From Bacillota bacterium (lineage in GTDB: Bacteria; Bacillota; Clostridia; Lachnospirales; Lachnospiraceae): a DNA stretch of 41,158 bases. The notes under the pieces are model-generated. The model ran no database searches and was not told the origin of the DNA. It saw only the letters and a list, made by a program, of their open reading frames with translations. The stretch lies in the NCBI GenBank assembly GCA_023411225.1, contig JAEYPA010000141.1, forward strand, positions 1 through 41,158. The letters run 5' to 3'. Shown in pieces: positions 23,934 to 32,570 of this stretch (the stretch's first letter is position 1; each line of letters begins with the position of its first letter). A program made the translations under genes and the position numbers.

Positions 23934-25217
23934 ATGACCATACATGTTGTAACAGAGGGAGAGACCTTAGAGGCAATTGCGAATCAATATGGCCTTTCCG
24001 AAGAGTTTATTCAAGAGCAAAATGAGCTCCCTAATCCAGATAATCTGGTTGCCGGCCAGACTATCGTAATCCAATACCCTGCACAAACTTATACCGTACA
24101 AGAAAATGATAATTTGATTGATATTGCAGAGGCCAATGGTATTACGGTGGTAAATCTATTACAAAATAATCCTGCCCTCAACAATCGGGACTACATATAC
24201 CCAGGAGAGACTCTAGTAATTAGCTTTCAGGAAGAAAAGCTAGGGACTGCAAATCTAAATGGGTATGCTTATCCATTTATCAATCGTAGGACTCTGCAAA
24301 AAACATTGCCTTACTTAACCTTTCTTACCATTTTTACTTATGGATTTACACCAGAAGGAGAATTAATTCCAGTTGAAGATACCGAACTTATTAACATTGC
24401 TAGGGATTATGGAGTTGCCCCAATTATGCTACTCTCTACCCTTACCAACGAAGGTACCTTTAGCAATGCACTGGCCCATTCTCTCCTAATTAGTGAGGAA
24501 GTGCAAAACACCTTAATTCAGAATATTCTTACTAACATGAAAGAAAAGAATTATTATGGCTTAGATGTAGACTTTGAATTCATCTATCCTGAGGATAAGG
24601 ATTTATATGTAGACTTTATAAACAAGCTTCGTATTGAGCTAAATGACAATGATTTTGAGGTAATGGTGGCGTTGGCCCCTAAGATAGCAGATGACCAACC
24701 TGGCACTCTATACGAAGGACATGACTATGCTGCCCTAGGCGCTGCTGCTAATACCGTCCTTCTTATGACCTATGAGTGGGGCTATACCTTTGGCCCACCT
24801 ATGGCTGTCGCTCCAATCAATAAAGTCCGAGAGGTGTTAGACTACGCTATCACCAGAATTCCTCCTGCCAAGATCTATCTAGGTCTTCCAAACTATGGCT
24901 ATGACTGGCCTCTCCCTTTTGTAAGGGGAACTACCCAGGCTTCTTCTATAGGCAATGTAGAGGCAGTAGAGAGGGCTGCCCAGTTTGGTGCAACGATAGA
25001 ATATGATGAGACCTCCCAAGCTCCATTCTACTATTACACCAACGAGGATGGAGTGGAGCATGTAGTCTGGTTTGAAGATGCAAGAAGTATGAATGCCAAG
25101 TTGCGGCTTATCTTTGACTATGGCTTTAGGGGTGGAAGCTACTGGAATATTATGAAATTCTTCCCTCAGAATTGGCTGGTAGCCAATGCTTTATATAATA
25201 TAGGAAAAGTATTATAA
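23934..25217 (+). CDS. LysM-GH18 spore cortex hydrolase, SleL/YaaH-like
   Basis: 427 aa. Two LysM domains at about 2-47 and 51-97 bind peptidoglycan; a GH18 barrel fills the rest. The catalytic motif is LDVDFEF with D211, D213 and the acid E215. This architecture, without a signal peptide, is that of SleL/YaaH, an N-acetylglucosaminidase of the spore coat/cortex that trims cortex fragments in germination. The start at 23934 follows AAGGAGTTATCA; the frame begins 6 codons earlier without a good site. Single gene with a strong terminator. A sporulation promoter (sigma E or G) is expected but I could not assign one. Confidence 0.9.
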   Translation: MTIHVVTEGETLEAIANQYGLSEEFIQEQNELPNPDNLVAGQTIVIQYPAQTYTVQENDNLIDIAEANGITVVNLLQNNPALNNRDYIYPGETLVISFQEEKLGTANLNGYAYPFINRRTLQKTLPYLTFLTIFTYGFTPEGELIPVEDTELINIARDYGVAPIMLLSTLTNEGTFSNALAHSLLISEEVQNTLIQNILTNMKEKNYYGLDVDFEFIYPEDKDLYVDFINKLRIELNDNDFEVMVALAPKIADDQPGTLYEGHDYAALGAAANTVLLMTYEWGYTFGPPMAVAPINKVREVLDYAITRIPPAKIYLGLPNYGYDWPLPFVRGTTQASSIGNVEAVERAAQFGATIEYDETSQAPFYYYTNEDGVEHVVWFEDARSMNAKLRLIFDYGFRGGSYWNIMKFFPQNWLVANALYNIGKVL

Positions 25218-25224
25218 ATATAGG

Positions 25225-25275
25225 AAAGCCAACTTATTCAGTGATACTACACTGAGTAACCGTTGGCTTTTATTA
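25225..25275 (+). terminator. Terminator of the LysM-GH18 gene
   Basis: AAAGCCAAC pairs with GTTGGCTTT (25262-25270), with a second inner stem TTCAGTG/CACTGAG, followed by TTTTATTATT. It starts 7 bp after the stop. Confidence 0.8.
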
Positions 25276-25388
25276 TTCTTCCACTATTTATCCAAATTCT
25301 CTTGTTTCATGCTCATAAATGGTCTATAATTCAGATATTAAATAAATTTAGTAATATTAATTTGTAATTCTAATCATAGGAGGCAATC

Positions 25389-26246
25389 ATGAATATAGAT
25401 CATTTACGTACCTTTGTCATTTTGGCCGAACTTAAGAACTTCACCCAAACAGCTGCCAAGCAATATATTGTGCAGTCCACTGTCACGAACCGCATCGCAG
25501 AACTGGAAAAAGAAATGGGTGTCTCCCTGTTTACACGAAATAACAAATCGGTTGCGCTAACGGAAGAAGGCTCTCATTTATTAGAATATGCCAAGAGAAT
25601 TATTCAATTGGAGGACCATGCCCGCACTGAGATTCAGAATATACAGTCCTATAAACAGGTCATACGATTAGGCTGTGTCAACACAGTTTACGATTGCTAC
25701 TTGTATCCTAAGGTGTCTGCCTTTTTAAAGGCACATTCTGACATCTCCCTTTCTCTTGTGATTGATCACTCCAATGCTCTGTTTACTATGCTTCAAGATC
25801 AGACACTAGATTTAATTATTACCTATGTACCATTTAACAAAGCCGACTTTTCCTGTATTCCTTATACCACCGACCAACTGGTTTTAGTGACCGCACCGGA
25901 AAATGAGACCTATCCGAAGGGCATCACGAAAGAAGAACTAGGTAAAATCAAGTATCTATATTGTAACTACATTTTAGAGGAGGATGACACTTTTCTTAAT
26001 GAGTTATTTGAAAATAGGAAGAGCTTTTCCTTTGAACTAGATAAAGGCTCCAAGTTAAAACCTTATCTGCTGGATGGATTGGGTTATAGCTTTATACCAA
26101 GAAAGCTAATTACAAAGGAACTAAAAAAGCAAAAACTAATCGACATTCCATTGGTGGACTTTGATGCACCTTCCATCCAAAGCTATATGATTTACTCCAG
26201 TAAACGGGAGGACTTAGACGTCCTAATCAATGCCCTTGCCATATAA
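25389..26246 (+). CDS. LysR-family regulator
   Basis: 285 aa. Helix-turn-helix FTQTAAKQYIVQSTVTNRIA near the N-terminus, then a short effector-binding domain starting at VIRLGCVNTVYDCYLYPKVS. AGGAGGCAATC precedes the ATG. It stands alone; the only divergent neighbour is absent because the upstream gene points the same way, so a target cannot be read from context. The convergent unit 26255-27262 is one possibility only. The effector is unknown. No palindrome of note in the 118 bp upstream apart from TAAAT-AA-ATTTA. Confidence 0.88.
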   Translation: MNIDHLRTFVILAELKNFTQTAAKQYIVQSTVTNRIAELEKEMGVSLFTRNNKSVALTEEGSHLLEYAKRIIQLEDHARTEIQNIQSYKQVIRLGCVNTVYDCYLYPKVSAFLKAHSDISLSLVIDHSNALFTMLQDQTLDLIITYVPFNKADFSCIPYTTDQLVLVTAPENETYPKGITKEELGKIKYLYCNYILEEDDTFLNELFENRKSFSFELDKGSKLKPYLLDGLGYSFIPRKLITKELKKQKLIDIPLVDFDAPSIQSYMIYSSKREDLDVLINALAI

Positions 26247-26254
26247 CAATAAGA

Positions 26255-27262
26255 TTAGTTCAAAGATGTCATAATGGTGTCCTCCATCATTATGCCGGTA
26301 CCTCCTTTTTTCCCTTTCAAATAAAAACATTCTGTTTTTAGAAAAAGGTCTCCATCCTTATAGGTAATACACTGTTTATCAACCTCATAAGTTGTGCCAC
26401 TATATTTGCTATCCAGTGTCTTCTTAACATCTGCAATCGCCTGCCTTACTTTACTGGAATCCACCGATGTTTGGTCAAAGCAGCCGTCTAAAAAGTCAGA
26501 GTAGGAATCTACTTTACCATCCCCATTTATACTAATTCGTACAACCTCTTCTGTTGGGAATTCCTCTATGTAGCGTCTGAAACTTACATCATAGGAAGAA
26601 TCCCAATCTCTTAATGTTGCCTTCTCTAGCTTATATACAGAGATATCCTCTATAATCTTTTTCAAGTATGCGGTTGCTTTTTCTTTTGCTGCATTTTCTT
26701 CCATGGTACCTTCAGATTGCCCTCCTACAAAGTTATTGAATCCACAATAGACATCTGTTCCGTGCAAATATAAATACATATTTCCTTCGCTATCTGTATA
26801 CTCGTCATACTTTCCGTATTGGATTCCATCCCCATTGAGAACATCATATTCTGAGTTGTCATGAGGCATATTAAAAGATACTGATATGTTATTACTGTCA
26901 ACTTCAATCGTTCTGGTTGGAGGAGTAACCACTTCTTTATTATCTTCCCATATAAAAAGAGCTGTTAATACACTCACTAATAAAAACAGAATGATTAATA
27001 ATACATAGAAAAACCAAAAAACCTTTTTATTCTTCAGAATAGCATTTTTCCTTGGTTTAATATTCTTTCTTTCCAAAAAAAGTACCGCTGCTGCAATACC
27101 ACTAACAATAAGCGAGAATACTTCCATGCTGTGGCTCATTAAATCATTATGTATCATACGTCCCACAATTCCAAATACAATTCCTAAAACTAAGATAACA
27201 AATTGAATCACAATAAGTACTGCCGTTATCTTTCTGCCGTGTAATAATTTTTGTACCACCAT
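26255..27262 (-). CDS. Membrane protein with extracytoplasmic domain, unknown
   Basis: 335 aa. Three membrane spans: about 14-35 (AVLIVIQFVILVLGIVFGIV), 45-62 and 83-107 (WFFYVLLIILFLLVSVLTAL). The 225 residues after the third span are probably outside the cell. They mix beta strands with two helical stretches (AAKEKATAYLKKIIEDI, SSKVRQAIADVKKTLDSKYS), a pattern that vaguely recalls PepSY-like repeats, but I cannot assign a family. AAGGAGGGTGT precedes the start. The gene lies 34 bp after a smaller one and shares its 5' end with it at DNA level. Downstream no clear terminator. Confidence 0.75.
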   Translation of the reverse strand: MVVQKLLHGRKITAVLIVIQFVILVLGIVFGIVGRMIHNDLMSHSMEVFSLIVSGIAAAVLFLERKNIKPRKNAILKNKKVFWFFYVLLIILFLLVSVLTALFIWEDNKEVVTPPTRTIEVDSNNISVSFNMPHDNSEYDVLNGDGIQYGKYDEYTDSEGNMYLYLHGTDVYCGFNNFVGGQSEGTMEENAAKEKATAYLKKIIEDISVYKLEKATLRDWDSSYDVSFRRYIEEFPTEEVVRISINGDGKVDSYSDFLDGCFDQTSVDSSKVRQAIADVKKTLDSKYSGTTYEVDKQCITYKDGDLFLKTECFYLKGKKGGTGIMMEDTIMTSLN

Positions 27263-27296
27263 ACACCCTCCTTATTATAACTTTCCCCTATACCTG

Positions 27297-27770
27297 CTAT
27301 TCAGCCCATGCCCAAATAAGAATTTTATTAAATAATCTAAATTCTGCTCCATAGCCAGTTTCTTCGATTAATGTAATTCCATTAGAAGTAGTCGTATCTC
27401 CATTGACATAATAACTAATGGTATATCCTAAACCAGTATAAGCAATTCTCCTGTCTGTAATTTCTTCATTTATTGTTACTATAGGTTTAGTGCCTATTTC
27501 TGAGTTTTTAAGGCTAATACAATCTACAGTAACCAAAATTCCATATGATATAAGTAAACTCAACATAATTATAATTGCTATTTTTACCTTTTTTTCATGG
27601 CTACCCCTCTTTATGGTATTGCGCATATATTTTGACCTAACCCGAAGATTGATATAATCTACCTTACACACTATAAATCCAAAAACAAATACAAGAATCG
27701 ACATATGCAGCATGCTAATATAAAGTACTACTGTTATCTTTCTGCATTGTAAGAATTCATACATGTCCAT
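27297..27770 (-). CDS. Small membrane protein, possible fused or frameshifted gene
   Basis: 157 aa. Residues 1-35 (MDMYEFLQCRKITVVLYISM) resemble the N-terminus of the next gene product. From about residue 55 the protein looks like a separate small exported protein: a basic start, a membrane span (IAIIIMLSLLISYGILVTVD), and a conserved-looking end (GAEFRLFNKILIWAWAE). An ATG with its own ribosome site (GAGGGGTAGCC, ATG at 27598) opens on a run of seven A; one more A would put it in frame with this second part. So the reading may be a real fusion, or a shorter gene with a one-base slip. AAGGGGTATTC precedes the annotated start. Confidence 0.6.
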   Translation of the reverse strand: MDMYEFLQCRKITVVLYISMLHMSILVFVFGFIVCKVDYINLRVRSKYMRNTIKRGSHEKKVKIAIIIMLSLLISYGILVTVDCISLKNSEIGTKPIVTINEEITDRRIAYTGLGYTISYYVNGDTTTSNGITLIEETGYGAEFRLFNKILIWAWAE

Positions 27771-27847
27771 GAATACCCCTTATAGTATCATTATTATGTA
27801 TTCAGTTTATTAGTTCCTGTATAAACAGTCAATCGTTATTTCCATAA

Positions 27848-27891
27848 AAAGCCAAAGGATGCCATCCTTTGTCATGGCATCCTTTGGCTTT
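27848..27891 (-). terminator. Terminator of the ptsG-glcT operon
   Basis: A perfect 17-bp stem (AAAGCCAAAGGATGCCA, 10-nt loop) directly after the glcT stop, followed on the minus strand by TTTTTATGG. Confidence 0.9.
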
Positions 27892-27893
27892 AG

Positions 27894-28730
27894 TTATTCA
27901 TGTTTTTCACTTTCCTTTACACGCTCTATATGAATGGCAAGATAACTGATTTCCGTTTCTTTAAACGTACATTTTAAGTCTTCTCCAAGATCTTGGCATA
28001 GCTCTTTTGATATTGCATAACTTTCTGCAAATTCAGCCTTTACATAAGGAGTGATATCCACCTGCAATTCTTCCTTTTTCAGTGCCCGGACAATCATATA
28101 TTTAATATGAGTCAGTAGTCTATTATAGGATAAAGACTCTTTATCAATCACTATATGATATTTTGTCTCTATCTTCTTAATAAATTCCTCTACCATATAC
28201 ACAATACTCATGGAGTTACGTAGGTGTTCCTTGGTTAAAGCAGAATGGATATGCATGGTTATATAACCGATCTCATCCTCTAAAATGGTATATCCAGTAT
28301 ATCTTTGAATAATCTCAACTGCCTGACTGGCTACCTGATATTCCTCAGAAAATAAGATCTTGATATCTGCATTCAGAGGATTAATTATTTCTAAACCATT
28401 TTTCTGCCGTTCAATACAAAAAGCGATGTGGTCAGCCAAAGGTAAGAGAATGTTATTGTCGAAAGACCCAAACTTTTTTTCTGCTGCAAGAATGATTTCA
28501 TTGGCAATATCCAGATAAACCGGGTCTATATTATTAATAACACTTAGTTTATCGTCTGTTTTAAGACTTTCTTTAAATATATAGGCCCTGGCATCAGGAA
28601 TGGAGGTAAAAGACTCTCCTGCCTTTTTCCCAAATCCAATCCCTTTTCCTAGAAAAATATGCTCACTGGAAGAGTCTAAGCATTTGGCCAGTATTCCATT
28701 GTTGTTCAATACTTTTACTACCTGATACAT
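27894..28730 (-). CDS. glcT: PRD-containing transcription antiterminator, GlcT/LicT type
   Basis: 278 aa. An N-terminal RNA-binding domain (about 1-55; VVKVLNNNGILAKC, GKGIGFGKKAGE) is followed by PRD1 and PRD2, which carry regulatory histidines (for example LPLADHIAFCIERQ in PRD1 and LAIHIERVKE in PRD2). Such proteins bind a RAT hairpin in nascent mRNA and prevent termination; PTS components phosphorylate the PRDs. It follows ptsG by 19 bp, and a RAT sequence precedes ptsG, so it probably activates its own operon when glucose is present. The name GlcT is chosen from the target gene; LicT/BglG is the same wider family. AAGGGAAGAGA precedes the ATG. Confidence 0.9.
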   Translation of the reverse strand: MYQVVKVLNNNGILAKCLDSSSEHIFLGKGIGFGKKAGESFTSIPDARAYIFKESLKTDDKLSVINNIDPVYLDIANEIILAAEKKFGSFDNNILLPLADHIAFCIERQKNGLEIINPLNADIKILFSEEYQVASQAVEIIQRYTGYTILEDEIGYITMHIHSALTKEHLRNSMSIVYMVEEFIKKIETKYHIVIDKESLSYNRLLTHIKYMIVRALKKEELQVDITPYVKAEFAESYAISKELCQDLGEDLKCTFKETEISYLAIHIERVKESEKHE

Positions 28731-28749
28731 TCTCTTCCCTTTCTACGTT

Positions 28750-30900
28750 TTATTTTACAATAAAACAGCTTTGTCCGACTTCTACAAGACCGGAGCCAGT
28801 TACTTGAATCGTCTGTTGTTCAGCAAGGTTAGTGATGATTACCGGTGTTTCAATCCCGGCTGCATGTTCTTTGATATACGCTAAGTCAAATTCCATAAGA
28901 AGTTCTCCCTTCTGAACGAAGTCACCATCTGCAACTTTCACATCAAAACCTTTTCCATCTAAGGCTACTGTGTCAAGACCAACATGGATTAGAACTTCTA
29001 ATCCCTTGTCTGTCTTTAAACCAATGGCATGCTTGGTAGGAAATACAAATCCTACTTCACAGTCACATGGGGCATATACTTTATTATCTTCTGGGATGAT
29101 AAATATACCGTCTCCCATCATTTTATCAGCAAAGGCAGGCTCATTAATCTCAGTAATTGGAGCAACTATACCCTTCATTGGGCTGAAGAATTCCTCTTCC
29201 ACAAGTGGGGTAGTCTCTGACTTGTTAACAGTAGCTTCTTTAGTTGTCTCTACTGGCTCACTTTCCTGGTTTAAATCTGCAACTGTAATAGTACGAGCCT
29301 CCTTAGTATCTAGATAATCCTCCAAATTGGATTTGATAACTGACACCTTAGGTCCGTAAATAACTTGAACTCCCTGTCCCTTACAGATTACACCGGCAGC
29401 GCCAGATTCCTTTAACAAATCCTGGTTTACTGCTTTTGCGTCATTTACCGTACATCTAAGTCTGGTAGCACAACAGTCTACATCAGAGATATTATCAACT
29501 CCACCAAGACCTAGTACGATTCGAGCAGAAACAGGGTCAAAAGCACCTGCCTCTGCATTTTCACCAGTCTGTCCTTTTTTTGCGTTTACATCTGCTCTAG
29601 TATAAAGCTTAACATCTCCTTCTCCCTCTTCGCGACCAGGAGTCTTAAAGTTAAATTTCTTAATTAAGAAAGAGAATAAGAAGTAATATACAACAAAATA
29701 AACAATACCGACAATAACTACCCAAATCCAATTGGTTTTTGCATTTCCCTGAAGAATACCAAATAAGGTTAAGTCAATAATACCACCAGAGAAGGTCATA
29801 CCAACACCAACATTAAATATATGCATAAACATATAAGCAAGGCCGGCAAATACACAGTGAATGATATATAAAACAGGAGCTACAAACAGGAAGGTAAATT
29901 CAATTGGTTCTGTAATACCAGTTAAGGCTGCCGTCAAGGCTGCAGATAATAACAAACCACCGGCAATCTTACGTTTTTCCGGTTTAGCGCAGCGATACAT
30001 AGCAAATGCTGCACCAGGAAGACCAAAGATCATAAGTGGGAACTTACCAGACATAAAACGAGTAGCTTCTACACTAAATCTAGTAATAGAACCATCTGCT
30101 AATTCTGCAAAGAAGATATTCTGTGCACCTTCGATTAATTGTCCACCAACCATGGCAGTTCCACCAACTGCTGTTTGCCAGAATGGTAAATAGAATACAT
30201 GATGAAGACCAAATGGAATCAATGCTCTTTCTAAGAAACCATAAACCCAGGTTCCAGCATAGCCACTTCGCATAACCAGATCACCTAAGGCATAGATACC
30301 ATTCTGTACGGTTGGCCAGATAAAGGACATTAAGATACCAACAAATAAATAAACAACTGCACTAATGATCGGTACGAATCTTGTGCCACCAAAGAAACTT
30401 AAAACCTGTGGTAGTTCAATTTTGTAAAATCTGTTATGCAGTGATGCAACACCAAGACCTACAATAATACCACCGAATACACCCATCTGTAGAGATTCAA
30501 TACCTACTGTTGAGGCAATGGAACCGGATGGTAACACTTCTGCCAGATTACGAATGTCAATCATGGCATTAATCGCTGAATGCATGATAAAATAGGCAAT
30601 GGCTGCCGATAGGGCTGCTACCTCTTTTTCCTTCTTTGCCATACCAATAGCTACACCCATGGCAAACAAAATCGGAAGGTTCGCAAATACAATATTACCG
30701 CATGCATTTAATACGGTTAAAAGGGTATGAAGTACTGTTCCCTCACCTAGAATCTTAGACAATCCATAGGCTTCAATCATAGTCTGGTTAGTAAAGGAAC
30801 CACCAATACCAAGAAATAAACCTGCCACCGGTAAGATGGCAATTGGCAACATGAAGGATCTACCTACACGCTGTAAGACACCAAAAACTTTGTCTTTCAT
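28750..30900 (-). CDS. ptsG: PTS glucose transporter EIICBA
   Basis: 716 aa. IIC membrane domain (about 1-420; PIAILPVAGLFLGIGGSFTN, GLHHVFYLPFW, GITEPIEFTFLFVAPVLY), IIB domain (about 445-530; DVDCCATRLRCTV with the phospho-cysteine just before ATR) and IIA domain (about 565-716; VLIHVGLDTVAL with the phospho-histidine). Order C-B-A is as in Bacillus PtsG. It takes up glucose and phosphorylates it using HPr. N-acetylglucosamine specificity (NagE) cannot be excluded by eye. Of two ATGs two codons apart, the second (30900) lies 8 nt after AAGGAG and is favoured. Expression is probably controlled by the RAT leader. Confidence 0.93.
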   Translation of the reverse strand: MKDKVFGVLQRVGRSFMLPIAILPVAGLFLGIGGSFTNQTMIEAYGLSKILGEGTVLHTLLTVLNACGNIVFANLPILFAMGVAIGMAKKEKEVAALSAAIAYFIMHSAINAMIDIRNLAEVLPSGSIASTVGIESLQMGVFGGIIVGLGVASLHNRFYKIELPQVLSFFGGTRFVPIISAVVYLFVGILMSFIWPTVQNGIYALGDLVMRSGYAGTWVYGFLERALIPFGLHHVFYLPFWQTAVGGTAMVGGQLIEGAQNIFFAELADGSITRFSVEATRFMSGKFPLMIFGLPGAAFAMYRCAKPEKRKIAGGLLLSAALTAALTGITEPIEFTFLFVAPVLYIIHCVFAGLAYMFMHIFNVGVGMTFSGGIIDLTLFGILQGNAKTNWIWVVIVGIVYFVVYYFLFSFLIKKFNFKTPGREEGEGDVKLYTRADVNAKKGQTGENAEAGAFDPVSARIVLGLGGVDNISDVDCCATRLRCTVNDAKAVNQDLLKESGAAGVICKGQGVQVIYGPKVSVIKSNLEDYLDTKEARTITVADLNQESEPVETTKEATVNKSETTPLVEEEFFSPMKGIVAPITEINEPAFADKMMGDGIFIIPEDNKVYAPCDCEVGFVFPTKHAIGLKTDKGLEVLIHVGLDTVALDGKGFDVKVADGDFVQKGELLMEFDLAYIKEHAAGIETPVIITNLAEQQTIQVTGSGLVEVGQSCFIVK

Positions 30901-30945
30901 AAACATATCTCCTTTTCATTTAAAGAATAACCTATAGGAAAGCAC

Positions 30946-31023
30946 AGAAAAGGCATTACCTATAAATATCCTTATGATTAATAAGAATCTTCATAGCTAA
31001 TGCCTGCATACCAGTAACACACT
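30946..31023 (-). promoter_or_regulatory. RAT antiterminator and overlapping terminator of ptsG
   Basis: Minus strand: GTGTGTTACTGGTATGCAGG then CATTAGC fits the RAT consensus (TGTTACTG-N4-GCAGGCA). It overlaps a terminator whose stem is AGGCATTA (30998-31005) with TAATGCCT (30951-30958), followed by TTTTCT. GlcT binding to the RAT should prevent the terminator from forming. Confidence 0.85.
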
Positions 31024-31043
31024 ATGTATATTATTATGTCTTG

Positions 31044-31072
31044 ATTATACAAAGAGTATGTCTTTTTTTCAA
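31044..31072 (-). promoter_or_regulatory. ptsG promoter
   Basis: Minus strand: TTGAAA (31067-31072), 17-bp spacer, TATAAT (31044-31049). Start of transcription near 31037, just upstream of the RAT. Confidence 0.8.
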
Positions 31073-31118
31073 CTGTTAGTATTTTCCTTATTTATGAACA
31101 AAGCGGATAATTCCCTTT

Positions 31119-32570
31119 TTATTTTAATGGCTGATTTACAATACCTGTAAAGAGTGGTGTATTGGACTTACTGGTAATCACAAATATAAACGGACGATCA
31201 AGGACAAAATCTACTTCCTCTTCAGGAGGCATCGCTGCCCCAGCCTTTTCTATCACTGTATAGGCTGCAGCTACACAGCCTTCCTCATCTACCTGTACTC
31301 TGACTGCATGCTTGGCCTCTGAAACGAAGATATTCTCAACGTCTTTTGTCATAGGTGTAAAATCGGATGTATTGGGATCAAACACATCCTTGATACCTAG
31401 TGTTTTAAGCCCATCCTTTAGATTCATATCAGATGCTACATCAAACTTTGGCATGGACAAATTCACTTTTAAATATTTGCTGTCTCCACCTTTTATTGAC
31501 AAATTTACAATCGTTCCATTTTGTATCAAATCATCTGGAGCAATTCCCTCATCCGGTAAAATAAGCCACATTGCTCCTCCATTTTCGAAATCCTTTTTTA
31601 TAGCAGAATAACCGTCACCATAGTAGTAGTCATTTTGCATACTCATATGCATGAACTCACAGGTGAGATCCCCTTTGGCAGCATGGAAGGTTCCCTCTTT
31701 CGTGTTATTTTTGTTAAATTCCATATTCCATTTTCCTTTAAAATATACGGTAGAAGTAAGGGCCATGATAGTCTCAGGAGTCAGCTTAACCCCCTTTACT
31801 TGTTCCTTTAATAATCCACCCGTCTGATCATTTAACCACTCCTGAAGCATTTTATTAAAGTTTTCGGATCCCATTTCTCCTTGATAGGAAGAAGCATAAT
31901 ACTTTTCTGCCAAGGTATTCATAGTGGACTTCTTAAAGTTAACTTTCTCATTTAACCATATGGAGTTTGCTAATATACTGGTGGTTGCACCATCATTACA
32001 ATAATTCGCGTTCCAAAGATTAGATGCTTGTATTCTAACCTTATCAATACTGTCCACTCCAAGAACCTTCAATATCTCATCTCGACTGTTTCCATCACTG
32101 ACCTCTGCCAACATACATAAAGCCATATAAACATTAAGAGGAGAGTATACCAGATTGTTATCCTTATCATCAGACAAAAACTGACGAGTGGAGCTTAGTA
32201 GGAATTGCTCCAAACCTTCATTATTCACATCATATTGCTCAAGCCGTTCCTGAGATGCACTCGCCCATTTTTCCTCTTGTTCATAAAAGGCATCGTAATT
32301 CATCTGTCCCGTTTTTTTATCGATAAAGTTCTTCTCCTCTGGATATTGTATCATCGTTGGATACTCTGCTTCTGCAATAACATTGGCTTTAACTGGCTGA
32401 CTGATTTTAGTTAGTATTCCCAAAGTAAAAAGACAAATACCGGCAGCTACAGCAATGCCTGCCTTCCAAAAATACTTTTTCCGTCTTCTCATCACACGAG
32501 TTTTTCCAACTTCTGTAATTAACTCCTCATCGATTAATCCCATTGCCTCACTTATTTCCTCTTTTTTCAT
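31119..32570 (-). CDS. Membrane-anchored serpin with an anti-sigma-like N-terminus
   Basis: 483 aa. Residues 1-33 (MKKEEISEAMGLIDEELITE, then a basic RRRKK) lie in the cytoplasm, a span follows at 34-54, and the rest is outside. About 110-483 is a complete serpin: LVYSPLNVYMALCMLAEVSD, NSIWLNEKVNF, YFKGKWNMEFNK, LPDEG, SMPKFDVASDMNLKDGLKTL, VDEEGCVAAAYTVIE and PLFTGIVNQP. The hinge (431-440) has small residues, as in inhibitory serpins, and by comparison with antitrypsin P1-P1' is A445-A446. The short N-terminal part plus span resembles the start of anti-sigma proteins found beside clostridial ECF sigma genes; ATGA overlap with the sigma gene supports this. So it may both inhibit a protease and control the sigma factor. 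AAGGAGGGCATGTT precedes the start. Confidence 0.88.
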   Translation of the reverse strand: MKKEEISEAMGLIDEELITEVGKTRVMRRRKKYFWKAGIAVAAGICLFTLGILTKISQPVKANVIAEAEYPTMIQYPEEKNFIDKKTGQMNYDAFYEQEEKWASASQERLEQYDVNNEGLEQFLLSSTRQFLSDDKDNNLVYSPLNVYMALCMLAEVSDGNSRDEILKVLGVDSIDKVRIQASNLWNANYCNDGATTSILANSIWLNEKVNFKKSTMNTLAEKYYASSYQGEMGSENFNKMLQEWLNDQTGGLLKEQVKGVKLTPETIMALTSTVYFKGKWNMEFNKNNTKEGTFHAAKGDLTCEFMHMSMQNDYYYGDGYSAIKKDFENGGAMWLILPDEGIAPDDLIQNGTIVNLSIKGGDSKYLKVNLSMPKFDVASDMNLKDGLKTLGIKDVFDPNTSDFTPMTKDVENIFVSEAKHAVRVQVDEEGCVAAAYTVIEKAGAAMPPEEEVDFVLDRPFIFVITSKSNTPLFTGIVNQPLK

